Assembly (NCBI GenBank): GCA_005240015.1
Contig: SBBV01000457.1
Coordinates: forward strand, 1-7,196
DNA: 7,196 nucleotides
Source: Candidatus Odyssella thessalonicensis
Lineage (GTDB): Bacteria; Pseudomonadota; Alphaproteobacteria; Bin65
Direction of reading: 5' to 3'
The position numbers and the translations under genes are program-made. Within the stretch, counting starts at the first letter, position 1. Every line of letters starts with the position of its first letter. Below the pieces are notes generated by a model, which saw only the letters and a program-made list of their open reading frames with translations, was not told the origin of the DNA and ran no database searches. Shown here piece after piece: positions 1-4,834 of the stretch.

Positions 1-2
1 CC

Positions 3-923
3 AGTATTCTCTTGAACAGCCGCTGGATCGAGACCTATGCGCGGCTCGGCTTCGATCTCCTGACCTACAAGACCGTGCGCACCGCCGAGCGCCGCTGCCA
101 TCCGCCGCCGAACTGGCTCTTCCTCGATCCCGGCTCGCTCGCCGGCATCGACGACCCCGAGCGCCCGGTCACGGTCGCGGCCCAGCCGCCCGAAGCCGCG
201 GGCGCGAGTCTCGCCGGCTCGTTCGGAACACCCTCGGTGCCGCCCGAGCTCTGGCAGCCCGATATCGCGGCGGCCAAGCGGGCGCTTGCGCGCGGCCAAG
301 CGCTCATCGTCTCGGTGGTCGGCACGGCGCGGCCGGGTGCCGACGAGGCCGCGTTCGTCGCGGATTTTGCCGATCTCGCGCGCCGCGTGGCCGCCGGCGG
401 CGCCGATATCGTCGAGGCCGACCTGTCCTGCCCCAACGTGGCGCGGCGCGAGGGCGAGGTCTATCGCGATGCGCGGCTTGCGGGCGTGATCGCCCGCGCG
501 ATGAAGGATGCCGCGCCCGATCGGCCGCTGCTGCTCAAGATCGGCGACATTCCCGATCGCGCCGAGCTCGCGGCCCTCCTCGAGGCGATCGCCGGTGCCG
601 CCGACGGCGTCGTCATGATCAACGCGCCGAGCCGGCGCATCCTCGACCGCGGCGGCGGCGCGGCCTTCGGCGCGAACCGCGAGCGCGCCGGCGTCACCGG
701 CGCCGCGATCCGGCCGCTTGCGCTGCGCGCCGTCGGGGACGCCGCGAACATCATCGCGCGCCGCGGGCTGAAGCTCGCGATCGTGGGTGTCGGCGGCATC
801 GGCTCTGCCGCGGACGCGCGCGCGTTCCTCGATGCGGGTGCTGCGGCGGTGCAGGCGGCCACGGCAGCCGCGTGGGATCCCTATCTCGCCGCCGAGCTCA
901 AGGCCGCGGCGCCGGAGATCTAG
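3..923 (+). CDS. Dihydroorotate dehydrogenase-like flavoprotein (5'-truncated by window edge)
   Basis: This is a TIM-barrel FMN enzyme of the dihydroorotate / dihydropyrimidine dehydrogenase superfamily. The frame is open to the left edge. The TTG at 12 is probably internal, because the family normally has a further 20-30 residues before the active-site Lys (YKT, Lys codon 69-71). Visible family motifs are SFGTP (219-233), LSCPN (423-437) whose Cys codon 429-431 matches the class 1 catalytic cysteine, LKIGD (534-548), INAPS (618-632), and the C-terminal GVGGIGSAADA phosphate-binding loop (786-818) followed by AGAAAVQAATA. The cysteine plus the family pattern favour a class 1-like or PreA-like cytosolic enzyme. 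Two positions that contact orotate in class 1 enzymes look substituted: Gly at 216-218 and Asp at 420-422. The loop after the Lys is also about 25 residues longer than in the compact class 1A enzyme. The true substrate is therefore uncertain. The gene ends in TAG sharing CTAG with the convergent VOC gene. Fold assignment is firm; calling it pyrD would not be. Confidence 0.88.
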   Translation, partial: SILLNSRWIETYARLGFDLLTYKTVRTAERRCHPPPNWLFLDPGSLAGIDDPERPVTVAAQPPEAAGASLAGSFGTPSVPPELWQPDIAAAKRALARGQALIVSVVGTARPGADEAAFVADFADLARRVAAGGADIVEADLSCPNVARREGEVYRDARLAGVIARAMKDAAPDRPLLLKIGDIPDRAELAALLEAIAGAADGVVMINAPSRRILDRGGGAAFGANRERAGVTGAAIRPLALRAVGDAANIIARRGLKLAIVGVGGIGSAADARAFLDAGAAAVQAATAAAWDPYLAAELKAAAPEI

Positions 924-1333
924 GCCTTGCGCGCCGACGCCTCGCCGGCCTGATGCCAATCGTGCTCGGAGATGTCGAACACGACGCCGTTCGGGTCCTT
1001 GTACTTGGTCTCGGCGTCGACCCCCGGATAGGCGGGCAGCGTCATGAAGAAGGCGCCGCCGGCCTGCTCGATGCGCGCCTTGGTTTCGTCCGCGTCGTCG
1101 ACGACGAAGCCGAAATGATGCAGGCCCGCCCAGTCCGGTCCGTTCTTCATGCCGCCCTTGCCGTCGGGGAAGTTGAGCAAGGTGAGGTTCATGACACCGT
1201 CCGAAAGCATGATCGCGTTGCCGATCGGGCTCTCGGCCTGGTGCACGCGCTTCAGATCGAAGCACGTCTCGTAGAAGCGCGCGGCGCGCTCGAGGTCGGG
1301 CACCTGCATCGCGATGTGGCGCAGTTTCGCCAT
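920..1333 (-). CDS. VOC family (glyoxalase/bleomycin-resistance fold) protein
   Basis: A 137-residue protein, the usual length for a single two-module VOC subunit that dimerises to form a metal site. It begins MAKLRHIAMQVPDLERAARF, the typical first beta-strand with His6 followed by the helix of the first module. The second module starts LHHFGFVVDD (71-80), with His73 at the usual metal-ligand position. It ends in the family's DPNG turn (113-116), followed by VVFDIS. The last usual metal ligand is Glu; here the aligned residue is Asp120. VOC enzymes include isomerases, dioxygenases, epimerases and glutathione-dependent lyases, and nothing here fixes which. The ATG at 1333 is chosen because the first beta-strand begins immediately after it; the longer open frame upstream has no family resemblance. 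The ribosome site is weak (AGCAGG about 8 nt upstream). The gene is transcribed away from the EthD gene and runs 4 bp into the end of the DHODH-like gene. Confidence 0.88.
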   Translation of the reverse strand: MAKLRHIAMQVPDLERAARFYETCFDLKRVHQAESPIGNAIMLSDGVMNLTLLNFPDGKGGMKNGPDWAGLHHFGFVVDDADETKARIEQAGGAFFMTLPAYPGVDAETKYKDPNGVVFDISEHDWHQAGEASARKA

Positions 1334-1383
1334 GGCTTGCCTGCTGAATGAGATCGGATCCGCGCCGAGAAGTGTTGGATTGG

Positions 1384-1412
1384 AGCGCGCGTTGTCAAGC
1401 GCGGCGCGCGCT
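1384..1412. promoter_or_regulatory. Inverted repeat in the VOC / EthD divergent spacer
   Basis: A perfect 8-bp dyad lies in the 93-bp gap between the two divergent genes: AGCGCGCG (1384-1391) and CGCGCGCT (1405-1412), separated by 13 bp. The arm centres are 21 bp apart, two helical turns, which suits a dimeric regulator. Between the arms, on the minus strand, is TTGACA (1398-1393), an exact -35 consensus pointing toward the VOC gene. No good -10 box is found 16-18 bp further on, so the promoter itself is unproven. In EthD transcripts the same repeat would fold as a hairpin ending next to the Shine-Dalgarno AGGGGAA (1413-1419). The arms are alternating GC, so chance occurrence in such GC-rich DNA is a real alternative. 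Confidence 0.35.
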
Positions 1413-1426
1413 AGGGGAATTGTTCG

Positions 1427-2119
1427 ATGTTCACGCTGTTCCTGACCTTCCATCCGCGCGACCCCGCCCGGCGCACGAGCGAAGCGGACGTCGCGCGCGC
1501 GGGCGAGATCGTGAAGTCGGTCGCGGGCCTGCGGCGCGGCCTCGTGTTCACGCCCGAGCGGGCACCCGATCCCTTCGTCGAGTATCCGCCGCCGCCGCAG
1601 CTGGCGCTGCAGCTCTATTTCTCCGAGATCGCACCGCTCGAGGCGGCGGCGGGCCGCGGCGGCTCTTTGCAGGCGCTGGCCGAGTTTGCGAGCGTCGACA
1701 TGGCCGGCGGCGCGCAGCAGGCGATGCTGGTGCGCGCGTTCCCGGTGCCGGCGCCCGCCCTCCGTTCGAAGCCGGGCGCCGTGCCGTGCTCCGACATCAT
1801 CCACTATCCCGGACGGGCCGAGGATCTCAATGCCTGGCTCGCGTTCTATTTCCAAAGCCACGTGCCGCTGATGCAGAAGCTGCCCGGCCTCCGCGAGCTC
1901 GAGATCTACACCCGCATCGATTGGGTCAGCGCGCTGCCCTGGAAAAAGGTCGAATACTTCCAGCGCAATAAGGTGGTGTTCGACGACGCGGCGGCGGTGG
2001 CGGCGGCGCTGCAATCGCCCGTCCGCGCCGCGATGCGGGCCGATTTCCTGAGCTTCCCGGCCTTCACCGAAGGCAACCGCCACAATCCGATGGCGACCTA
2101 CGAGATCGTGCGGTGCTAG
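1427..2119 (+). CDS. EthD domain protein with tandem ferredoxin-like (dimeric alpha-beta barrel) domains
   Basis: A 230-residue soluble protein without signal peptide. The C-terminal half (about 122-228) carries an EthD-type pattern: HYPGR near 126-130, an amphipathic helix with FYFQSHVPLM (140-149), LPGLRELEIYTRIDW (152-166), then QRNKVVFDD (179-187) and a final strand around ATYEIV (223-228). The N-terminal half (1-107) is less conserved but has the same order of elements: strand FTLFLTF, helix about 18-32, strand GLRRGLVFTP, strand LALQLYF (59-65), helix and strand AMLVRAF (99-105). This suggests an internal pseudo-dimer of two such domains. EthD proteins are small accessory or decycling/degradation proteins found beside oxidative catabolic genes; the biochemical role of most is unknown. 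The start is well supported by AGGGGAA at 1413-1419, 7 nt before the ATG. It is followed by a short hairpin and then the promoter of the transporter operon, so it may be transcribed separately from that operon. Confidence 0.8.
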   Translation: MFTLFLTFHPRDPARRTSEADVARAGEIVKSVAGLRRGLVFTPERAPDPFVEYPPPPQLALQLYFSEIAPLEAAAGRGGSLQALAEFASVDMAGGAQQAMLVRAFPVPAPALRSKPGAVPCSDIIHYPGRAEDLNAWLAFYFQSHVPLMQKLPGLRELEIYTRIDWVSALPWKKVEYFQRNKVVFDDAAAVAAALQSPVRAAMRADFLSFPAFTEGNRHNPMATYEIVRC

Positions 2120-2133
2120 CGCCGTTCCGCTAG
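2116..2133 (+). terminator. Weak hairpin at the end of the EthD gene
   Basis: A perfect 6-bp inverted repeat, CTAGCG (2116-2121) and CGCTAG (2128-2133), with a 6-nt loop overlaps the EthD stop codon (2117-2119). There is no run of T after it, so it is not a textbook intrinsic terminator. It could end transcription weakly, protect the 3' end of the message, or be chance. Confidence 0.22.
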
Positions 2134-2153
2134 GCCGGATTGGCACGCAAGGT

Positions 2154-2170
2154 GCAATAATGAATATTGC
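2154..2170. promoter_or_regulatory. 17-bp palindromic operator candidate upstream of the TRAP operon
   Basis: GCAATA (2154-2159) and TATTGC (2165-2170) form perfect inverted half-sites around a 5-bp centre ATGAA. The site is conspicuously AT-rich within GC-rich surroundings and overlaps the first bases of the proposed -35 element at 2167-2172. Size and symmetry suit a dimeric helix-turn-helix regulator; GntR/FCD and LysR proteins commonly control TRAP operons. No regulator gene is visible in the window. Its placement over the -35 box would suit repression. Confidence 0.45.
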
Positions 2171-2195
2171 TCGGGATTGGCCCGGGCCCTATAGT
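2167..2195 (+). promoter_or_regulatory. Putative sigma-70 promoter of the TRAP operon
   Basis: The -10 candidate TATAGT (2190-2195) matches TATAAT at five of six positions. Exactly 17 bp upstream is TTGCTC (2167-2172), which keeps the TTG of the -35 consensus. Transcription would start near 2202, giving a leader of about 36 nt before the ATG at 2238. The 17-bp spacer contains a perfect palindrome GGCCCGGGCC (2179-2188). An alternative pair, TTGGCA (2140-2145) with AATATT (2163-2168), also has 17-bp spacing and would place the palindromic operator over its -10. Confidence 0.42.
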
Positions 2196-2209
2196 CGGGC
2201 GATCCGGTT

Positions 2210-2233
2210 CGCGACGCTCGCGCCGAGGTGGGA
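2210..2233 (+). promoter_or_regulatory. Leader hairpin and strong ribosome binding site of the first binding-protein gene
   Basis: A perfect 5-bp stem CGCGA / TCGCG with a 3-nt loop occupies 2210-2222. It is followed at once by GAGGTGGGA (2225-2233), a strong Shine-Dalgarno sequence with GAGGTG ending 7 nt before the ATG at 2238. This supports translation starting at 2238 rather than at the in-frame ATG at 2160, which lies inside the operator and ahead of the promoter. Confidence 0.45.
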
Positions 2234-2237
2234 TCCA

Positions 2238-3200
2238 ATGCGCAAAATCGTCTCGCTGGCGGCAATCGTTGCCGCTGTTTTCGCCGCGCCCGCGGGCGCA
2301 CAGGAAGTCAAGCTCAAGGCCGCAAGCTTCCTGCCGCTGACGCAGAGCTTCGGCGTGCACTTCAAGCGCTGGGTCGACGAGACCAACAAGCGCGGCAAAG
2401 GCGTTCTGCAGATCGACGCCGTCGGGCCCGAGGCGATCCCGGTGCCCGAGCAGCCCAATGCCGTCAAAAGCGGCGTGATCCAGATGCACTACGGGCCGCC
2501 CACCTTCTACACCGGCACGATGTGGGAGGGCGAGGCGCTGAGCCTCTCCGAGACCACGATCAAGGCGCTGCGCGCCAACGGCGGCTGGGCCTATCTCGAC
2601 AAGCTGCACCAGGAGAAGATGAACGCGGTGCTGCTCGCGGGGCTCGGCGACGGCGTCAAGTTCTTCGTCTACACGACGACGCCGGCCAGGGCCGACGACA
2701 AGGACAAGCCGATGGCGGGGCTCACGCTCCGCTCGGTGCCGCTGTACCGCGTGTTCTTCGAGAGCTTGGGCGCCCGCACCGTCTCGCTGCCCCCGGGCGA
2801 AGTGTTCACCGCGCTCGAGCGCAAGGTCGTCCAGGGCTATGGCTGGCCGCGCTGGGGCGTGAAAGACATGGGCTGGCTGCCGGTCACCAAGTACCGCTAC
2901 GGTCCCGGCTTCTTCAACGTGAACGTCAACGTGCTGGTGAACCTCGACACCTGGAAGAAGCTCGGCGAGCCGCAGAAGAAGCTCCTCAACGACATGGCGC
3001 TCTGGCTCGACGACGAATGGCCGAAATGGCGCGCGGCCCAGGACGCCGACGAGGACAAGATCCAGAAGGACGCCGGCGTGCAATACGTCGATCTCGGCGG
3101 GTGGTTCAGCAAGCGCGCGCACGACGCCTATTGGGCCGATCTCGAGAAGAAGAGCCCGCAGCACATTCCGCATCTGCGCAAGCTGGTAACCCAGAAATAG
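2238..3200 (+). CDS. dctP: TRAP transporter substrate-binding protein, DctP family (copy 1)
   Basis: A 320-residue periplasmic solute receptor of a tripartite ATP-independent (ion-gradient driven) transporter. It binds the substrate, usually an organic acid, and delivers it to the DctQM membrane complex. Residues 1-21 are a Sec signal peptide: MRK, then a hydrophobic stretch, then a PAGA-QE cleavage site. The mature start EVKLKAASFLP is the typical first strand of the fold. Family landmarks include KRWVDETNKRGKG (43-55), VGPEAIP (62-68), NAVKSG (74-79), the likely carboxylate-binding Arg165 in LTLRSVP, and PPGEVFTALERKVVQGYGW (185-203). The last is the motif by which DctP proteins build the far side of the pocket. 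The symbol is a family label; the ligand is unknown and need not be a C4-dicarboxylate. The start at 2238 is fixed by the signal peptide and GAGGTG. This is the first gene of the operon and lies 70 bp before a close paralogue. Confidence 0.9.
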   Translation: MRKIVSLAAIVAAVFAAPAGAQEVKLKAASFLPLTQSFGVHFKRWVDETNKRGKGVLQIDAVGPEAIPVPEQPNAVKSGVIQMHYGPPTFYTGTMWEGEALSLSETTIKALRANGGWAYLDKLHQEKMNAVLLAGLGDGVKFFVYTTTPARADDKDKPMAGLTLRSVPLYRVFFESLGARTVSLPPGEVFTALERKVVQGYGWPRWGVKDMGWLPVTKYRYGPGFFNVNVNVLVNLDTWKKLGEPQKKLLNDMALWLDDEWPKWRAAQDADEDKIQKDAGVQYVDLGGWFSKRAHDAYWADLEKKSPQHIPHLRKLVTQK

Positions 3201-3228
3201 CGCGCCGATCACCCGCCATCGCAATCAG

Positions 3229-3251
3229 GCCGCCGCCTCCGGGGGGACGGC
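3229..3251 (+). other. Intercistronic hairpin between the two binding-protein genes
   Basis: The 70-bp gap can fold as an imperfect but GC-rich stem: GCCG (3229-3232) with CGGC (3248-3251), then, past a bulged A, further C:G pairs, closing on a UCCG loop. It has no following T-run. Such stems between the receptor genes and the rest of a transport operon often protect upstream mRNA and raise receptor yield; here that is inference only. The following GGAG (3260-3263) is the ribosome site of the next gene. Confidence 0.28.
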
Positions 3252-3270
3252 TAAGCTTCGGAGTAGAGAC

Positions 3271-4236
3271 ATGCATGCACGCTCGATCCTGACCGCCGGC
3301 TCGGTCCTGCTGGCCCTGGCCGCGGCCCCCTCGACTGCGCCGGCGCAGGAGGTGACGCTGCGCGCCGCCTCGTTCCTGCCGCTCACCGTGAACTACGGCG
3401 CGATCTTCAAGCGCTGGGTCGACGAGGTGAACAAGCGCGGCAAGGGCACGCTGCAGATCACCGTGGTGGGGCCGGAGGCGATCCCGACCTTCGAGCAGTG
3501 GAACGCGGTGAAGTCGGGCGTCGTCGACATGCATTCGGGCCCGCCCGCTTATTACGTGGGCACGCTGGTGGAAGGCGAGGCGGCGATCCTCGCCGATCTT
3601 CCCGTCGCGGAGCAGCGCAAGAACGGCGCGCTCGCCTATCTCAACAAGCTGCACAACGAGAAAATGAACGTGTGGCTGCTGACCGCCTACGCCGACGGCG
3701 TCGGTTTCCACGCCTACACGACGAAGCCGCACAAGCCCGGCGCCAAGCCGTTCGACGGCTTCCGCCTGCGCTCGACGCCGAACTTCAAGCGCTTCTTCGA
3801 GGATCTCGGCGCCACCACGGTGACGATGCCGCCCGGCGAAGTGTTCACCGGGCTCGAGCGCAACGTCGTCGACGGCTACGGCTGGCCGCGCTGGGGCATC
3901 CAGGACATGGGCTGGACGAAGCTCACCAAGTTCCGCTACGACCCGGGGTTCTACAACGTCATCGTCAACATCATGGTCAATCTCGACCGCTGGAAGAAGC
4001 TCGACAAGAAGCAGCAGGATTTCCTGACCGAGATGTCGATCTGGCTCGAAGGCGAGTGGCCGAAATGGCGCGACGAGATCAACGCGAAGGAAGCCGACAT
4101 CCAGGAAAAGGGCGGCGTCAAGGTCGTCAACATGGGGCCGGAGTTCAGGAAGCGCGCACACGACATCTACTGGGAGGCGTTGGCGAAGCTGAGCCCGCGG
4201 CACATACCCGAGCTGCGCAAGCTCTTGACGAAGTAG
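3271..4236 (+). CDS. dctP: TRAP transporter substrate-binding protein, DctP family (copy 2)
   Basis: A 321-residue periplasmic receptor, paralogous to the gene just upstream (about 60% identity over the mature protein by hand alignment). It has its own Sec signal peptide, residues 1-25, with an APA-QE cleavage site; this peptide is quite unlike that of copy 1. Conserved landmarks are FKRWVDEVNKRGKG (46-59), VVGPEAIP (65-72), NAVKSG (78-83), the likely carboxylate-binding Arg167 in FRLRSTP, and PPGEVFTGLERNVVDGYGW (187-205). The start ATG at 3271 is 7 nt after GGAG (3260-3263). Differences from copy 1 cluster at residues 85-120 and 133-165, around the pocket rim, and in the C-terminal helices; the hinge and central motifs are nearly invariant. 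It could have a different ligand preference, serve as a second receptor for the same membrane unit, or pair with another transporter elsewhere. Both copies appear intact. Confidence 0.9.
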   Translation: MHARSILTAGSVLLALAAAPSTAPAQEVTLRAASFLPLTVNYGAIFKRWVDEVNKRGKGTLQITVVGPEAIPTFEQWNAVKSGVVDMHSGPPAYYVGTLVEGEAAILADLPVAEQRKNGALAYLNKLHNEKMNVWLLTAYADGVGFHAYTTKPHKPGAKPFDGFRLRSTPNFKRFFEDLGATTVTMPPGEVFTGLERNVVDGYGWPRWGIQDMGWTKLTKFRYDPGFYNVIVNIMVNLDRWKKLDKKQQDFLTEMSIWLEGEWPKWRDEINAKEADIQEKGGVKVVNMGPEFRKRAHDIYWEALAKLSPRHIPELRKLLTK

Positions 4237-4295
4237 CGCCGCTGCCGTTGGCCGCCGCCCGCGACCCGGCCCCGGCGTGCAGCCGCGCCTGATGA

Positions 4296-4316
4296 CCGCT
4301 CCTCCCGACTGAGCGG
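4296..4316 (+). other. Hairpin overlapping the translation start region of the DctQ-type gene
   Basis: CCGCTC (4296-4301) and GAGCGG (4311-4316) form a perfect 6-bp stem with a 9-nt loop in the 82-bp gap after the second receptor gene. The right arm ends 2 nt before the ATG at 4319 and contains the only purine-rich bases near it, so no free Shine-Dalgarno is seen. The fold could lower dctQ translation relative to the receptors. Chance is possible given base composition. Confidence 0.35.
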
Positions 4317-4318
4317 CC

Positions 4319-4831
4319 ATGGCGGCGGCCGCCAAGCTCTACGGCTATCTGCTCGAAGTCTGCGGACTCGTCGCGGCGCTGCTCGTCTTCACAATGACGA
4401 GCCTGATCGTCGCCGACGTGGTGTTGCGCAATTTGTTCAACACCACGTTGCCGGCCAGCGTCGAGCTTACCGAATACGCGATGTTCTACGCCGCGGCCTT
4501 CGCGGCGCCTTGGCTGCTGCGCCGCGGCCAGCACATCCGCATCGACGTCGTGATCGCGCGCGTGCCCGCCGCGGCCGGGTGGCTGATGGAGATCGCGTGC
4601 GATCTCATCGGCCTAGCGCTCTCGCTGCTCATGACCTGGTACGGCTTCGCGATGGTGCTGAGGAGCGCGCGCGGCGACACGCTGATCGTCAAGAACCTCA
4701 TCTTCCCGGAGTGGTACGTGCTCTGGCCGCTGCCGCTGATGTTCGTGCTGCTCGCGCTGGAGTTCGTCTTCCGCCTGCATCGCGTGCTCACCGGGCCGAG
4801 GCAGGCCCGGCGCGAGGGTGGCGCGGTCTGA
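4319..4831 (+). CDS. dctQ: TRAP transporter small permease subunit, DctQ family
   Basis: A 170-residue inner-membrane protein with the four expected membrane spans, at about 12-36, 50-66, 86-112 and 130-152. The family signature follows the second span: LRRGQHIRIDVV (67-78), matching the R-x-G-x-H-I pattern of DctQ proteins. The upstream part, SVELTEYAMFYAA, with acidic residues in the second span, is also typical. It partners the large subunit to form the ion-coupled membrane complex that receives substrate from the periplasmic protein. The ATG at 4319 is the first possible start, because an in-frame TGA lies at 4310-4312; it has no good Shine-Dalgarno and sits beside a hairpin. It ends in a basic cytoplasmic tail and stops only 3 bp before the large-subunit gene, so the two are very probably translationally coupled. 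Confidence 0.92.
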   Translation: MAAAAKLYGYLLEVCGLVAALLVFTMTSLIVADVVLRNLFNTTLPASVELTEYAMFYAAAFAAPWLLRRGQHIRIDVVIARVPAAAGWLMEIACDLIGLALSLLMTWYGFAMVLRSARGDTLIVKNLIFPEWYVLWPLPLMFVLLALEFVFRLHRVLTGPRQARREGGAV

Positions 4832-4834
4832 TCC

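Noticed and set aside
872..1351. Plus-strand frame of 159 codons across the VOC gene
   Set aside because: Antisense shadow of the VOC gene; no ribosome site and no motif.
1334..2146. Extension of the VOC reading frame upstream to 2146 on the minus strand
   Set aside because: The extra 271 codons lie opposite the EthD gene, are rich in Arg, His and Gly, and show no family resemblance; the VOC fold begins exactly at the ATG at 1333.
2160..2237. Earlier in-frame ATG at 2160 as start of the first receptor
   Set aside because: It would put 26 non-hydrophobic residues before a perfect signal peptide, has no ribosome site, and lies inside the operator and ahead of the proposed TSS.
2228..3292. 354-codon plus-strand frame overlapping the first receptor gene
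   Set aside because: Arg- and Ala-rich +1/+2 shadow of a GC-rich gene, with no recognisable domain; it spans the stop of the real gene and the following hairpin.
2238..4236. The tandem receptor genes as a mobile or recent repeat
   Set aside because: Identical DNA is limited to short patches under 20 bp in conserved motifs, signal peptides differ, and there are no flanking repeats or transposase. This is an old gene duplication.
2130..4335. Long minus-strand open frames opposite the two receptor genes (2130-3224 and 3106-4335)
   Set aside because: They resemble each other only because the receptor genes are paralogues. Composition is antisense-like, and no start site or motif supports them.
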